In this document: piece by piece, positions 14,040-21,949 of the stretch
Layout: each line of letters opens with the position of its first letter
Position numbering within the stretch: the stretch's first letter is position 1
DNA from: Spirogloea muscicola
Lineage: Eukaryota; Streptophyta; Zygnematophyceae; Spirogloeales; Spirogloeaceae
Assembly (NCBI GenBank): GCA_009602725.1
Contig: WELB01000007.1
Location: forward strand, 167,866 to 196,470
Direction of reading: 5' to 3'
DNA length: 28,605 nt
Translations under genes and position numbers: made by a program
Notes under the pieces: model-generated
Databases searched by the model: none
What the model saw: the letters and a program-made list of their open reading frames with translations, nothing else
Told to the model about the DNA's origin: nothing

Positions 14040-14670
14040 CAAGGAGAGGGAAGGAGCGGGAGCAGGGAACTGGATAAAGAGCGGTGGGGAAGTACAGATG
14101 GATGGAGGATGGGAAGCGAGGAGAAGTTGAGATGTGTGGCACGGGAGTAGGGGTGTCTATCCCCCGGGGAGCTACAGAAAGGATGGAGGTTCGTGAATGT
14201 GAACCTGTGAGAACGAGCGTGTAAGATAGAGAGCGAGGGACGTAGGGAGGGAGGGACGGAGGGAGGGGGAGAGAGAGAGGGGGATAGAGAGGGGGGAGAG
14301 GAGGGGGAGGGGGGGAGAGAGAGAGATAGATAGAGAGAGAGAGAGAATACGACAGAAGGCGCGCGGGGCGCATGAATTGAAAGGGAGGCCAATTCAAGCC
14401 AATACATTGTTCAGGCAGAGTCGAGTGCAGACTAAACAATGCTACATAATACATAGATAGATAGAGAGAGAGGGAGAGAGAGAGAGGGAGAGAGAGAGAG
14501 AGAGGGAGGGGAAGAAAGGGAGGGAGGGAGGGAGGGAGCGGGATGGAGAGGAGGACAGGAGCGTGATGGAGGAGACGGGACGGAGGGAGGAGGAGGTGGG
14601 GTGAATTGCGAGGCACAGGACGCCGGGGCACGAGCCCGGGCGAGCGAGCGAGGCCGGGGGGGGGGGGGCG
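14040..14670. repeat. Purine-rich GA/GAGA/GATA simple-sequence block
   Basis: The plus strand is almost wholly purine in two stretches (about 14220-14347 and 14455-14600), made of GA, GGGA and GATAGA runs, then GGA-rich sequence and a run of 13 G at 14656-14668. The open frames over it, rich in Leu/Ser/Pro on the minus strand, are artefacts of this composition. Confidence 0.9.
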
Positions 14671-14894
14671 CGCGGAGGGCGGCCCGCCCAGGAGTGCTGC
14701 AGCGTGGCGTAGGAGGGCTGGGGGTGATGGAGTGTGTTTTGCGTGACGGGCTTGGGGGGTCCACAGACCTTCCCCTCTGTTGGATTGGCCTCCCTTTCAA
14801 TTTCCATGCGCACCGCGTGCCTTCTCTCTCTGTATAAATAGCTTACCTGCTGCGCTTTTTGCTCTTCCTCCCCTCAGCTCATCTGACTTCCTAC

Positions 14895-15010
14895 TGCTGA
14901 CTCGGGGGTATTGAGGGCGCCCTGTCTGCCTAGCCTACGGCTCCGCCATGAACACCTGTATGCATCTGGCTGGCAGTGTACAGCCGATTTTTAAATATCA
15001 GCAGCCGCTT
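14895..15010 (+). repeat. Dispersed retroelement 3'-end repeat, copy f
   Basis: It starts with CTGACTCGGGGGTATTGAG (the stop-codon block of the family), goes on through CTTGTC-like and GGCTCC-like blocks, then the hairpin CTGGCTGGCAGTGTACAGCC and AATATCAGCAGCCGC as in copy e. Confidence 0.6.
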
Positions 15011-15039
15011 GATATATATTGCGCAAGCTGTCCTTGATG

Positions 15040-15160
15040 CTGCTGACGCGGGGTTAAAGTACTGAGTGGCTCCTAGCCAGGGGACCCGCTTCCAGGACTC
15101 CAGTCTCTCTGATCTGAGGCTGCTTAGCAGGGGTTACTGAGTGCTTCGTAGCTGCTTAGT
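15040..15160 (+). repeat. Two further copies of the retroelement stop-codon block
   Basis: GCTGACGCGGGGTTAAAGTACTGAG begins at 15041 and GCTTAGCAGGGGTTACTGAG at 15122. Both resemble the CTGACTCGAGGTTACTGAG block at 20890, and the second is followed by a CTTCGTAGCTGCTTAG stretch like that in the 20888 copy. They look like overlapping or nested decayed insertions. Confidence 0.5.
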
Positions 15161-15183
15161 GTTGGTGGGGCTTTCTCGCCGTC

Positions 15184-15275
15184 ACATGTCCATTCTTTCG
15201 AGCGCAAAAGAAGAAAGAGCGCGCCCATAGAGAAAGGGCCAGCAAAGCCAGCCCAGAAAGAATGGACAATGGCAA
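15184..15275 (-). repeat. Dispersed hairpin repeat with terminal inverted arms, copy g
   Basis: Read on the minus strand: ATTGTCCATTCTTTCTGGGC, the stem GGGCTGGCTTTGCTGGCCC, then CTCTATGGGCG, parallel to the copies at 20171 and 21183. It is bounded by perfect 13-nt inverted arms: TGTCCATTCTTTC at 15187-15199 and its reverse complement at 15256-15268. Confidence 0.7.
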
Positions 15276-15733
15276 AAGCCAAAAAATCAAAAAACAAAAC
15301 ACACAGCTAGGCAGCTAGAGAAGAAGACACGACGAAATCACAGGAAGCTCAATACCCCGGGGTGAGCAACATCAGGTCGGAGTAGCTCGACGCAGGAAAA
15401 GATGCATCCAGATGCGACCCAGAAGCAGCCGCGATAGCGCAAAAGGCCGCTTTCCAAAGGGGAATTTCGTGTATCTGAAACAAACGAAGGCCAAATGGCC
15501 AAGTACAAAAGGCAAGCACATCTGTAAACCTGTATAGCCTACAAGAGATTGACCCGCTCAGTAACCACGGGTCAAAACATAAAGGTCGCCAGAAGGGGGG
15601 CTATGGCTGCTGACTAGCGGTTGGTTAGCGACCATTCTTACAGATCACTTGCTCTCCCTGAGTAGTGTACGCTTTCTTCCTTCAGGACTTGTACAATCCT
15701 TCGTCCGTTCTCTTTAGGGGCTGCCCTTCGCAA

Positions 15734-16094
15734 TCATTGACCTCTCGCCAGTGCCTCTCGCCTGCTGTTAGCAGAGCTCCTTGGGCTGCCCACAGTGCAG
15801 CTACCTGTAGTCACCATTGTAATTATGCTTAAGGTGCAATTATCAGTGATGGCGATCCGCTTTGTGCAATAAGCGCTAGCAAGGGAGTTCCACTCAGCAC
15901 GGTCACGTCCTCTGAAATGGTTCTTGACAAAAAATCTTTGACAGAATTTGGGGTCGAGGCGACTCATGATACTGACACTCATGCTTCAGGCAATCATGCT
16001 TAATGAGCGTACGAGTTTTACCGTACTCACACCCGCTTGAGGGCTTTGGTAGCAGTCTAAGTCTTCCAGTTGATATGTGAACCTTATCATTCAT
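15734..16094 (-). pseudogene. Possible decayed reverse-transcriptase-type C-terminal fragment
   Basis: Two overlapping minus-strand frames (16094-15903 and 15982-15734) read as one protein broken by a frameshift. The first contains GCEYGKTRTLIKHDCLKH, which has the C-x2-G-x4-T-x3-H-x-C look of the zinc knuckle near the end of many non-LTR reverse transcriptases. The second contains HFRGRDRAEWNSLASAYCTK. There is no start, catalytic core or intact frame. I cannot name the family; it could be an unrelated remnant or chance. Confidence 0.3.
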
Positions 16095-16429
16095 AAGATG
16101 CAGGCCTGTTTAGCAAGCAATGACTACTCTTGAGATATGACACTGCAAATAAGAACTGCTGTCTCAGGTGTGAGCCAGCTTTCGTCTCAGCGTGTGCTTA
16201 AGTTAGTCATGCAGTAACTTCCAAAAACTATAGACAGTAGGTTGGATAACATACCAGAAGCTCACTTTCAGTAAGGAAGCTGGGAGGCAATATCTGGGAC
16301 GTGTCGAGTATAGCTAAGGCATGCAAGAGCAATTAGGCTGCACATCATAGACTGCAAGTCCACCTTCAGAAATGCCTACATCTGTAAGTACTGCAGCACA
16401 AGTTGAGGGACTTGCCTCATGCCCGTTAG

Positions 16430-16451
16430 TTTGTACCAAGCTTGGTACAAA
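16430..16451. repeat. 22-nt perfect palindrome
   Basis: The half-site TTTGTACCAAG is followed directly by its exact reverse complement, centred between 16440 and 16441 with AAGCTT at the middle. It lies about 615 nt beyond the 14-3-3 stop codon. Function unknown. Confidence 0.85.
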
Positions 16452-16677
16452 GTACACCTTTCAGAAACCAAAACCCTAGACCTTACCAGTGCTTGCCATG
16501 CAGAAGTGAGGCATTACGGTCAATCTGTATCACAGGGAGTTGGGCTGACATCCTTAGCCAGGACCACAGGTCTTGCAGTGTTGTTTCTCTGAATCGCCAT
16601 GACTTGCAGCAACTACCACCACCTAATTGAGCTATTATATTTCCATATGCCCACCAAGGCTCACAACTACGGTACTT

Positions 16678-16699
16678 TTACACAATTGGTGTAATTACA
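16678..16699 (-). promoter_or_regulatory. Candidate polyadenylation motifs of the 14-3-3 gene
   Basis: Two minus-strand TGTAA pentamers (plus-strand TTACA at 16678-16682 and 16695-16699) lie about 370-390 nt past the stop codon. TGTAA is the usual green-algal polyadenylation signal. The motif is short, so the assignment is tentative. Confidence 0.4.
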
Positions 16700-17065
16700 C
16701 TGAACACAGGCTGCTTTCCACAGTGATCAACTTTGGTAAGAGTCCTCTGCTTTTTCTAGCTGTCATAGACTTCCAAGCTGACTAGATTTGCTCCTTAAGG
16801 ACCCAAAACACCTTCCAACCTGCATCGCCCCCCCAGGATGGATTCCATGATCAATTATTTGCCATCAACATCAATATGGAAAATGACCGGTATCTAGGGG
16901 GAAATCATTGCAGCACAGTACGTCACATCACACTCTAAAAGTAGCAAAGGACGCTCAACTGCTTGCGGCACATTCTTCATGCACTGGTCAAGCAACAAAA
17001 GGACGGGGTGGTGCAGTCGAGGATCAGCACCTTGTTGTGGTGCTGGCCAAAGCTTACTAGGAACT

Positions 17066-19426
17066 TTAAGACTCAATGGCCTCGTCAACTTTTGTTTCGT
17101 CGATGGATTTTGGTTGGTCATTATCTGCCATGAAATAAAGCCACTCAAGTGTAAGAGCATGCTAGCAATGCTACATACACTACACTTTTTACGTTCTTTG
17201 TGATTTTCAGATCCTCACCAGCATTGACGTTTTAGTTGTACTAGGATGTCTCTGTCTGCTTAAAGACATCATGCTTTTGCACTTAACAAGGGGACTGACT
17301 CAAAGTCAACTGATAAGGAGAGCCAAAAATACAGCAAAGCTTACCCTGATCTTCTTGAAGATCTGAGCTCCAGAGCGTCAAGTTATCTCGCAGAAGTTGC
17401 ATAATTAGTGTACTGTCCTTGTATGACTCCTCACTCAATGTGTCAAGCTCAGCAATCGAGTCATCAAATGCTTGCTTGGCCAGATGGCAAGCCCTGCATC
17501 ACAATATTAAAAAATGAGGATGCGCAAGTTATGGGTATTGTACAGGGCATTACTACTGCATGCGACATGCCAAGACTATCGAAGACAAAACCCGTCCCCC
17601 TTGCCTCGAGCTGTTATGGCGCTTACCTCTCACCATCGTTGAGAATCTCATAGTAGAACACTGAGAAATTAAGGGCCAATCCAAGTCTTATTGGGTGAGT
17701 GGGTGCAAGAACCCCACTAGCAATTTCTGATGCAGCCTGGCAAGAGAAAGCGATTCAAATACAGAGACCAAGTTGCATAGTAAGTCCCTTAGCAGAAGCC
17801 CAACTGCACAGGTAAATTGGTTACCCTCTGCCTTTGAGCTGGATGTAAGCCCTTGCCTAAGAAGGTGACTGTCTTGCAAGGAGCATTTGAGTAGGCATTG
17901 CTCCAGCTTGTTAGCAACTCACTGCAGAGGACCTTGCAGCACTATTCAGATCAGAAGTAAAGGATCTGACTAAAACACCTCATAGGCCTTCAGGGAGTGC
18001 TGCGCAGCTTCTTGCTTCTTGCTATCAGTCTTGAACTCAGCAAGGTATCGGAAGTAGTCGCCCTTCCTGCACCACATGCGGAAGATGAAAACGGAGTGGA
18101 GAATATACGTCAAGACAGACCAAGCCCACCTGTGCTCCAGCTCTGTTGTGCACCCTTCCAGAGACCAGCACTATTCCTCAGCATTCCCTTTTGACGTGTC
18201 TCATCAGCGACATTGACTGCTTGCTTGCTTAGGGAACGAAAGCCAATGAACTTTTATGAACAAGCACATCCTGCAGAACACCTCATCCAATGTAATGGAC
18301 ACAGCACAATGTGCTCAAAGTAGCTGCCAAGAACCTAACATTTTATGCACTCACATTTTGTAATAGAATACTTTCGACTCCCCCTTGTCTGAAGCTGGGA
18401 TCAGATTCTCATCAATCACTGACAAGATGTCCTCACATATCTTATGCAACTCATCCTCCACCTTCATCCTGGCCGTTGAAGTTCCCAATGTCAGCGAAAG
18501 TGTTGCGCATGTCACACAGGTTGCTGATAATGGCAAACTCGAGCGCAAGCACTCAGATGGACCTCATATGGCAATAGGAGGTTCATCACAGTGCGAAAGC
18601 TGACAGCCAATTTGAGTCGCAGGGAATGACTGCAAGACCTGTACTGAGTAATGCGAGCAACGTTCTGCTCGTTGCCTTTTGCCTTCTCCTTCTGCTCAAT
18701 GGAGGACATTATCCGCCATGAAGCCCTTCGCGCCCCTATGACGTTCTTGTAACCAACAGACAAAAGATTCCTCTCCTCGACCGTCAGCTCCACATCCAGC
18801 TTAGCCACCTTCTTCATGGACTCAACCATCTCTGCATCACGACACCATGCCATACCCGTTATGACTTTGTTCCCTTGCCTTGCAGGCGGGAGTACTGCTT
18901 ACTTTGGAGGCACACTGCACTCCTTGAAACTCACTTTATTCACGTCTTCCCGGCAAGCCAAGGCGATTTCACGACGATAAGTGAAGTCTGGTGCGTGAGA
19001 AGGCACGACTGTTGACCATGCATTCCCCTGAGAGACCTACAATGAATAGTTTGTACCTATCCCCTTATGCCACATGACTGACCACCTAACAGTGCGACAA
19101 AGAAGTAGGAGACGACTGGTAACAGGGATAGATGTCCTGCAAACTGTCGACGCCCTGCATTATTGTCCTCCATGGTGGACAATAGACCAGACTTCCCTTG
19201 AACCCTCGGGCAGCCTGAAGACGTCTTTCCAAACCCCAGAAGGGTAGTGATATAACAGATTGCCTGCCCGCTGCAATGAGAGAGCCTACGAAGGCGTCAA
19301 CAGTGCCGCTAGCAACATGGGAGGGAGTGGGGAAGGGCCCGAGGAGCGGTTGCCCTGACCATCGTAGCGCTCCGCTTGCTCCGCAAGCTTGGCCATGTAG
19401 ACATATCGCTCGCGCTCCTTCTCCAT
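17066..19426 (-). CDS. 14-3-3 phosphoprotein-binding adaptor
   Basis: A dimeric cytosolic and nuclear adaptor that binds phosphoserine/phosphothreonine motifs on client proteins. Minus-strand exons: 19426-19360, 18831-18639, 18468-18355, 18066-17979, 17736-17627, 17493-17345, 17124-17066 (259 residues; all introns GT-AG). Family signatures are intact: [20 protein letters not shown] at the start, [20 protein letters not shown] (phosphate-contact Lys51 and Arg58), [11 protein letters not shown] (Arg131 and Tyr132), [20 protein letters not shown] and [16 protein letters not shown]. The acidic C-terminal tail (about 19 residues after the last helix, with [11 protein letters not shown] at its end) is on its own small last exon and is the most divergent part, as is usual in this family. 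The start was chosen because the usual position of VYMAKLAEQ needs only a short leader; the frame stays open upstream into a (GGC)n tract, so a slightly longer N-terminus cannot be excluded. The first intron (528 nt) is the longest. Confidence 0.95.
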
Positions 19427-19438
19427 GACCTGGAAGTC

Positions 19439-19440
<2 letters not shown>

Positions 19441-19479
<39 letters not shown>
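19441..19479. repeat. (GGC)13 trinucleotide tract in the 14-3-3 5' flank
   Basis: Thirteen GGC units begin 14 nt upstream of the 14-3-3 start codon, probably in its 5' UTR (GCC repeats in the mRNA). A CACGTG follows at once. Confidence 0.9.
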
Positions 19480-19853
19480 CACGTGAGAGCTACCGCGGCA
19501 GTGCTGTGGCGCCGGCACTGCGGGCGGCCGGGCAGCGAGGCTCGGCTGGCGGCGGCAGCGGCGGCAGCGGCGGCGGCCGCGGAGGAGACGACTACACTGG
19601 CGACGAGCCTCAGTGAGTACCAAAAGGGAGCGTCAGGGGTACCGCGGGTTAACTCCGGTAACCGGGGAGGCGGAACAGGTTAGTGGGGCAGGCACACCTC
19701 GGCCACCCCGGCGCGCCGAGTCCGCCGTCGTGATTAAGGTGGGGGCCAAGATTGGCGCTACGATACTCGGAATCATCGGCGCGAGCGGGATAACCACCCA
19801 AACCGCGACTCACCCGGGGGGCCTGCATGCTGCGCCACGTGTGAGGCCACGTG
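19480..19853 (-). promoter_or_regulatory. Three G-box (CACGTG) sites upstream of the 14-3-3 gene
   Basis: CACGTG occurs at 19480-19485, 19836-19841 and 19848-19853. The latter two are only 12 nt apart. The G-box is a binding site for plant bZIP and bHLH factors. The sites lie 54 to 427 nt upstream of the 14-3-3 ATG. A CpG-rich setting raises the chance rate, so regulation is inference. Confidence 0.45.
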
Positions 19854-20170
19854 CCTTCTCGCCGCGTGGAGCGGCAGACCGTGACGCGGCGGGGGGAGGC
19901 CTTCTCCGCGGCGTACTTTTATGTGCCCTCGCCACAGTCAAAAGTGCGTCACTCTGTTGTGCTCGCAAGCGAACCCTGTGGAATGCGTGTGTATTCAGAG
20001 ATGTGGGCTCCGGCTGCAGCCGCGCTGTGACTTGTTACGCCAGGCTTTTGGCAGCAATTACGGGATGTGGAGCAACCAGTGGCCACTTGAGTGGCTGTGC
20101 ATTTTACTTCCAGGCCCCCTTCTCACATTGTTTCAGTTTTTCATTCTGGGCTTGCCAATCACTGCCATCC

Positions 20171-20246
20171 GCCTTTCTTTGGCTTGGGTTATTGTCCATA
20201 CTTTTTGGGCTGGCTTTGCCAGCCACTCTTCTCTATGGGCGAGCAC
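20171..20246 (+). repeat. Direct-repeat unit, left copy (copy h)
   Basis: GGCTTGGGTTATTGTCCATA runs into TTTTTGGGCTGGCTTTGCC, then AGCCACTCTTCTCTATGGGC and GAGCAC. It is nearly identical to 21183-21260, with only a few differences over about 76 nt. The 7-bp stem GGCTGGC/GCCAGCC with loop TTT is perfect. Confidence 0.9.
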
Positions 20247-20261
20247 TTCTCATCCGCCCCT

Positions 20262-20907
20262 TCTACGGTGCGCACGAGGAGGGGAGCGGACCGCCACCCA
20301 CGACCTGTTGCGCAACGCCATGTACGGCATTCTCGTGGAGGCCGGCTACACCGTGGCGCTGGAACACCCCGGCATCATGCCCCTGACTGTCGGAGCGGAT
20401 GGCCGCCCTCACACCCGCCGGGCCGATCTCGTCGCCAGTGCGCTGGGCGGGGGTCCCCGGCTCATTGCCGATGTGGTCACTACGGACTGCGTTGTATCCA
20501 GCAGCGACAAGCGTTCATCCGAGGAGGCGGGCTATGCAGTCCGCCTAGCGGCGGGTGCCAAGGAACTCAAGTACGCGGATCACCCCGAAGGCGACGAGTT
20601 TGTCCCACTCGCCGTCGACGTGCACGGAGCCTTTGGGACCAAGTGGCTAGACCTTCTTCACCGCCTTGCTCGTCGTGCGGTGGCCCGTCGCCAGGGGCAG
20701 AACGGCGAGCAGCCTGGCTTCCACGTCGCCGGGTCCCTCGCCCAGGTGTTCAGGATGCGCCTCGCCATTTCCCTCCAGCGGTCTCTTGCGTTTGCCGTCC
20801 ACCTACGTGCCGGCCGCGCCCTGGCGGCTGCCTCCGGGTTTCGTCAGGGCGACGTCTTCCCGCCCTCTAGCTACTCGGACCTGCACTTGCTGACTCGAGG
20901 TTACTGA
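20262..20907 (+). pseudogene. 5'-truncated retroelement ORF, C-terminal endonuclease-like domain
   Basis: An open frame ends at the TGA at 20905-20907 and carries GC-rich coding-like sequence. Visible blocks are HDLLRNAMYGILVEAGYTV, TRRADLVASALGGG, RLIADVVTTDCV, GAKELKYAD, FVPLAVDVHGAFGTKWLDLL and the end HLLTRGY. The order R-x-D-L-V, then (I)-A-D-V-x-x-T, then K-x-x-K-Y, then F-x-P-x-x-V-D-x-x-G is, as I recall, that of a C-terminal domain in many algal and protist reverse-transcriptase proteins, and is compatible with a PD-(D/E)XK-type nuclease fold; that is inference. No reverse-transcriptase core lies upstream. The frame runs back into copy h, so the true left edge is near 20247-20280. 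It lies between the 14-3-3 promoter and tRNA-Ala. Confidence 0.6.
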
Positions 20908-21040
20908 GAGCCTCCTTGTCGTCTTAGCACTTAGTCTTCTGCTTTTTGTGCCATTCGGCTCCTTTTGACATTGTCCATTCCTTTTGGGCTGGCTCCTCCC
21001 AGCCACCAGTCAATTCGGCCGCGCTTTTCTCTTTCTACTG
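20888..21040 (+). repeat. Retroelement 3' end immediately after its ORF, copy i
   Basis: The last codons of the ORF (LTRGY and stop: CTGACTCGAGGTTACTGA) are followed by CTTGTCGTCTTAG, GGCTCCTTTTGACATTGTCC, GGGCTGGCTCCTCCCAGCC and CACCAGTCAATTCGGCCGCG. This copy ties the dispersed repeat to a retroelement, because the same order appears without coding sequence at 3984-4109 (-) and in part at 3738 and 14895. Confidence 0.75.
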
Positions 21041-21182
21041 GAAGGGTCTTTCTCAAATCTTTCTCTCAACTTACATCAAACAAGAAATACCGCGGTGGAC
21101 GGCATATCCGGATGTATTTTATGTAAAGTGCGTAATCCACCTGCTACCTGCATTTGGTCTGTAGTGTAGTTCTTTTTCGGCT

Positions 21183-21260
21183 CCTCTTTCTTTTGGCTTG
21201 GGATATTGTCCATTCTTTTTGGGCTGGCTTTGCCAGCCACTCTTCTCTATGGGCGAGCAC
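21183..21260 (+). repeat. Direct-repeat unit, right copy (copy j)
   Basis: Near-identical to 20171-20246, beginning TTTCTTTTGGCTTGGGATAT and ending TCTCTATGGGCGAGCAC. After it the two copies diverge (ATCCTTCTTCATTC here, TTCTCATCCGCC on the left), which marks the repeat edge. Confidence 0.9.
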
Positions 21261-21269
21261 ATCCTTCTT

Positions 21270-21410
21270 CATTCTTGGAGATAAACGACCGCAACGGGTG
21301 TACTTGCGCAAGAAGGATGTATTCTTGTATAACGTGAAGTGCGTAATCCGACTGCATTCTTGGAAGTGAACGACCGCAGCGGCTGTACTTGCGCAAGGAG
21401 GACGAATTCC
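21270..21410 (+). repeat. 85-nt tandem repeat, 1.6 units, with a partial upstream copy
   Basis: CATTCTTGGAGATAAACGAC (21270) recurs as CATTCTTGGAAGTGAACGAC (21355), and both run on through TGTACTTGCGCAAG. The linker GGATGTATTCTT...AAGTGCGTAATCC also appears at about 21110-21140, so a third degenerate unit lies upstream. It may be the variable 3' tail of the retroelement. Confidence 0.75.
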
Positions 21411-21450
21411 GCTCTGGCTCAGAAGCGGCAAACGGCGAGCGGCGAGTGGC

Positions 21451-21455
21451 AAAAA
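21451..21455 (-). terminator. RNA polymerase III terminator of tRNA-Ala
   Basis: A run of five A on the plus strand reads as TTTTT on the minus strand, 13 nt past the tRNA 3' end. This is the standard polymerase III stop signal. Confidence 0.7.
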
Positions 21456-21468
21456 GCTTGCGCATTAT

Positions 21469-21540
21469 GGAGACGCCGGGTATCGATCCCGGTACCTCTC
21501 GCATGCAAAGCGAGCGCTCTTCCATTTGAGCTACACCCCC
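21469..21540 (-). tRNA. tRNA-Ala (anticodon UGC)
   Basis: The minus strand folds as a complete 72-nt cloverleaf without CCA and without an intron. The acceptor GGGGGTG pairs with CGTCTCC, the D arm is GCTC/GAGC, the anticodon stem CTCGC/GCGAG has loop TTTGCAT (anticodon TGC), and the T arm CCGGG/CCCGG has loop ATCGATA. The third acceptor pair is G3:U70, the main identity element for alanine tRNA. Its sequence is close to the plant nuclear tRNA-Ala type. It lies just beyond the retroelement tandem repeats. Confidence 0.96.
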
Positions 21541-21949
21541 GCGTAGCAGTGACACAGAGCACCAACCGCTATATCAATCATGCTGCAATATCTGGGGTTT
21601 TTGTCCTTCTTCTCTTGTCATATATTATGGTAACGTAGTCAGAAGCTTATATGAAGAAGTGGCACTCCCAATGGGGGCAAGGGCTGTGAAAAGCCAGCCC
21701 AAAAAGAATTGACAAAAGGAATATCATATGGAATACATGTGGCTTTAGCGCGTCATAATCAGACACCGCAGCACCCTGTCCAGTGGGTCGGAAAGTGCCG
21801 CTTCCAATCACAACGTCATTCACGATCGCGTCCAGGTTAACTCATAGGCTGTGAAGTGAAATAGCGGTAACCAGGTCCGATTTGGACCTGGCAGGGCACA
21901 CCTTCCTCATCCCCTAACCCCCTTCCCCTCCCGCGCTCGCGGCGCCGCC
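21541..21949. other. Spacer between tRNA-Ala and the Tim22-type gene
   Basis: It contains repeat copy k (21661-21719) and, from about 21780, the presumed promoter and 5' UTR of the Tim22-type gene. No further gene was seen. Confidence 0.6.
21661..21719 (-). repeat. Dispersed hairpin repeat, copy k
   Basis: Read on the minus strand: TTGTCAATTCTTTTTGGGCT, GGCTTTTCACAGCC, then CTTGCCCCCATTGGGAG. It pairs with copy c at 3886-3952 (same loop type and the same CTTGCCC continuation). Confidence 0.7.

Larger units (their letters stand above)
13591..17065. other. Long non-coding, repeat-rich stretch
   Basis: No intact gene was recognised. In order it holds the probable 5' UTR intron and promoter of the STOP1-like gene (13591 to about 13950), a purine-rich simple-repeat block (14040-14670), a TATAAATA at 14833-14840 with no gene assigned to it, several retroelement 3'-end fragments (14895-15275), about 450 nt with nothing recognised (15280-15730), a possible decayed coding fragment on the minus strand (15734-16094), a perfect palindrome (16430-16451), and the 3' flank of the 14-3-3 gene. 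Confidence 0.6.

Noticed and set aside
13954-14813. Long minus-strand open frames rich in Leu, Ser and Pro
   Set aside because: They follow the GA/CT simple repeat; the composition alone keeps the frames open, and no domain is visible.
14833-14840. TATAAATA as a core promoter
   Set aside because: No coding region or RNA gene starts downstream on the plus strand; it is followed by retroelement fragments, so a promoter role is unsupported.
19613-20386. A 257-codon plus-strand frame across the 14-3-3 promoter
   Set aside because: It has no conserved blocks, crosses the hairpin repeat and is out of frame with the retroelement domain; the CpG-rich composition explains its openness.
21247-21555. 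A minus-strand frame across the tRNA
   Set aside because: Its apparent motif is the translated tRNA-Ala sequence; the cloverleaf, G3:U70 and T5 terminator identify it as a tRNA gene.
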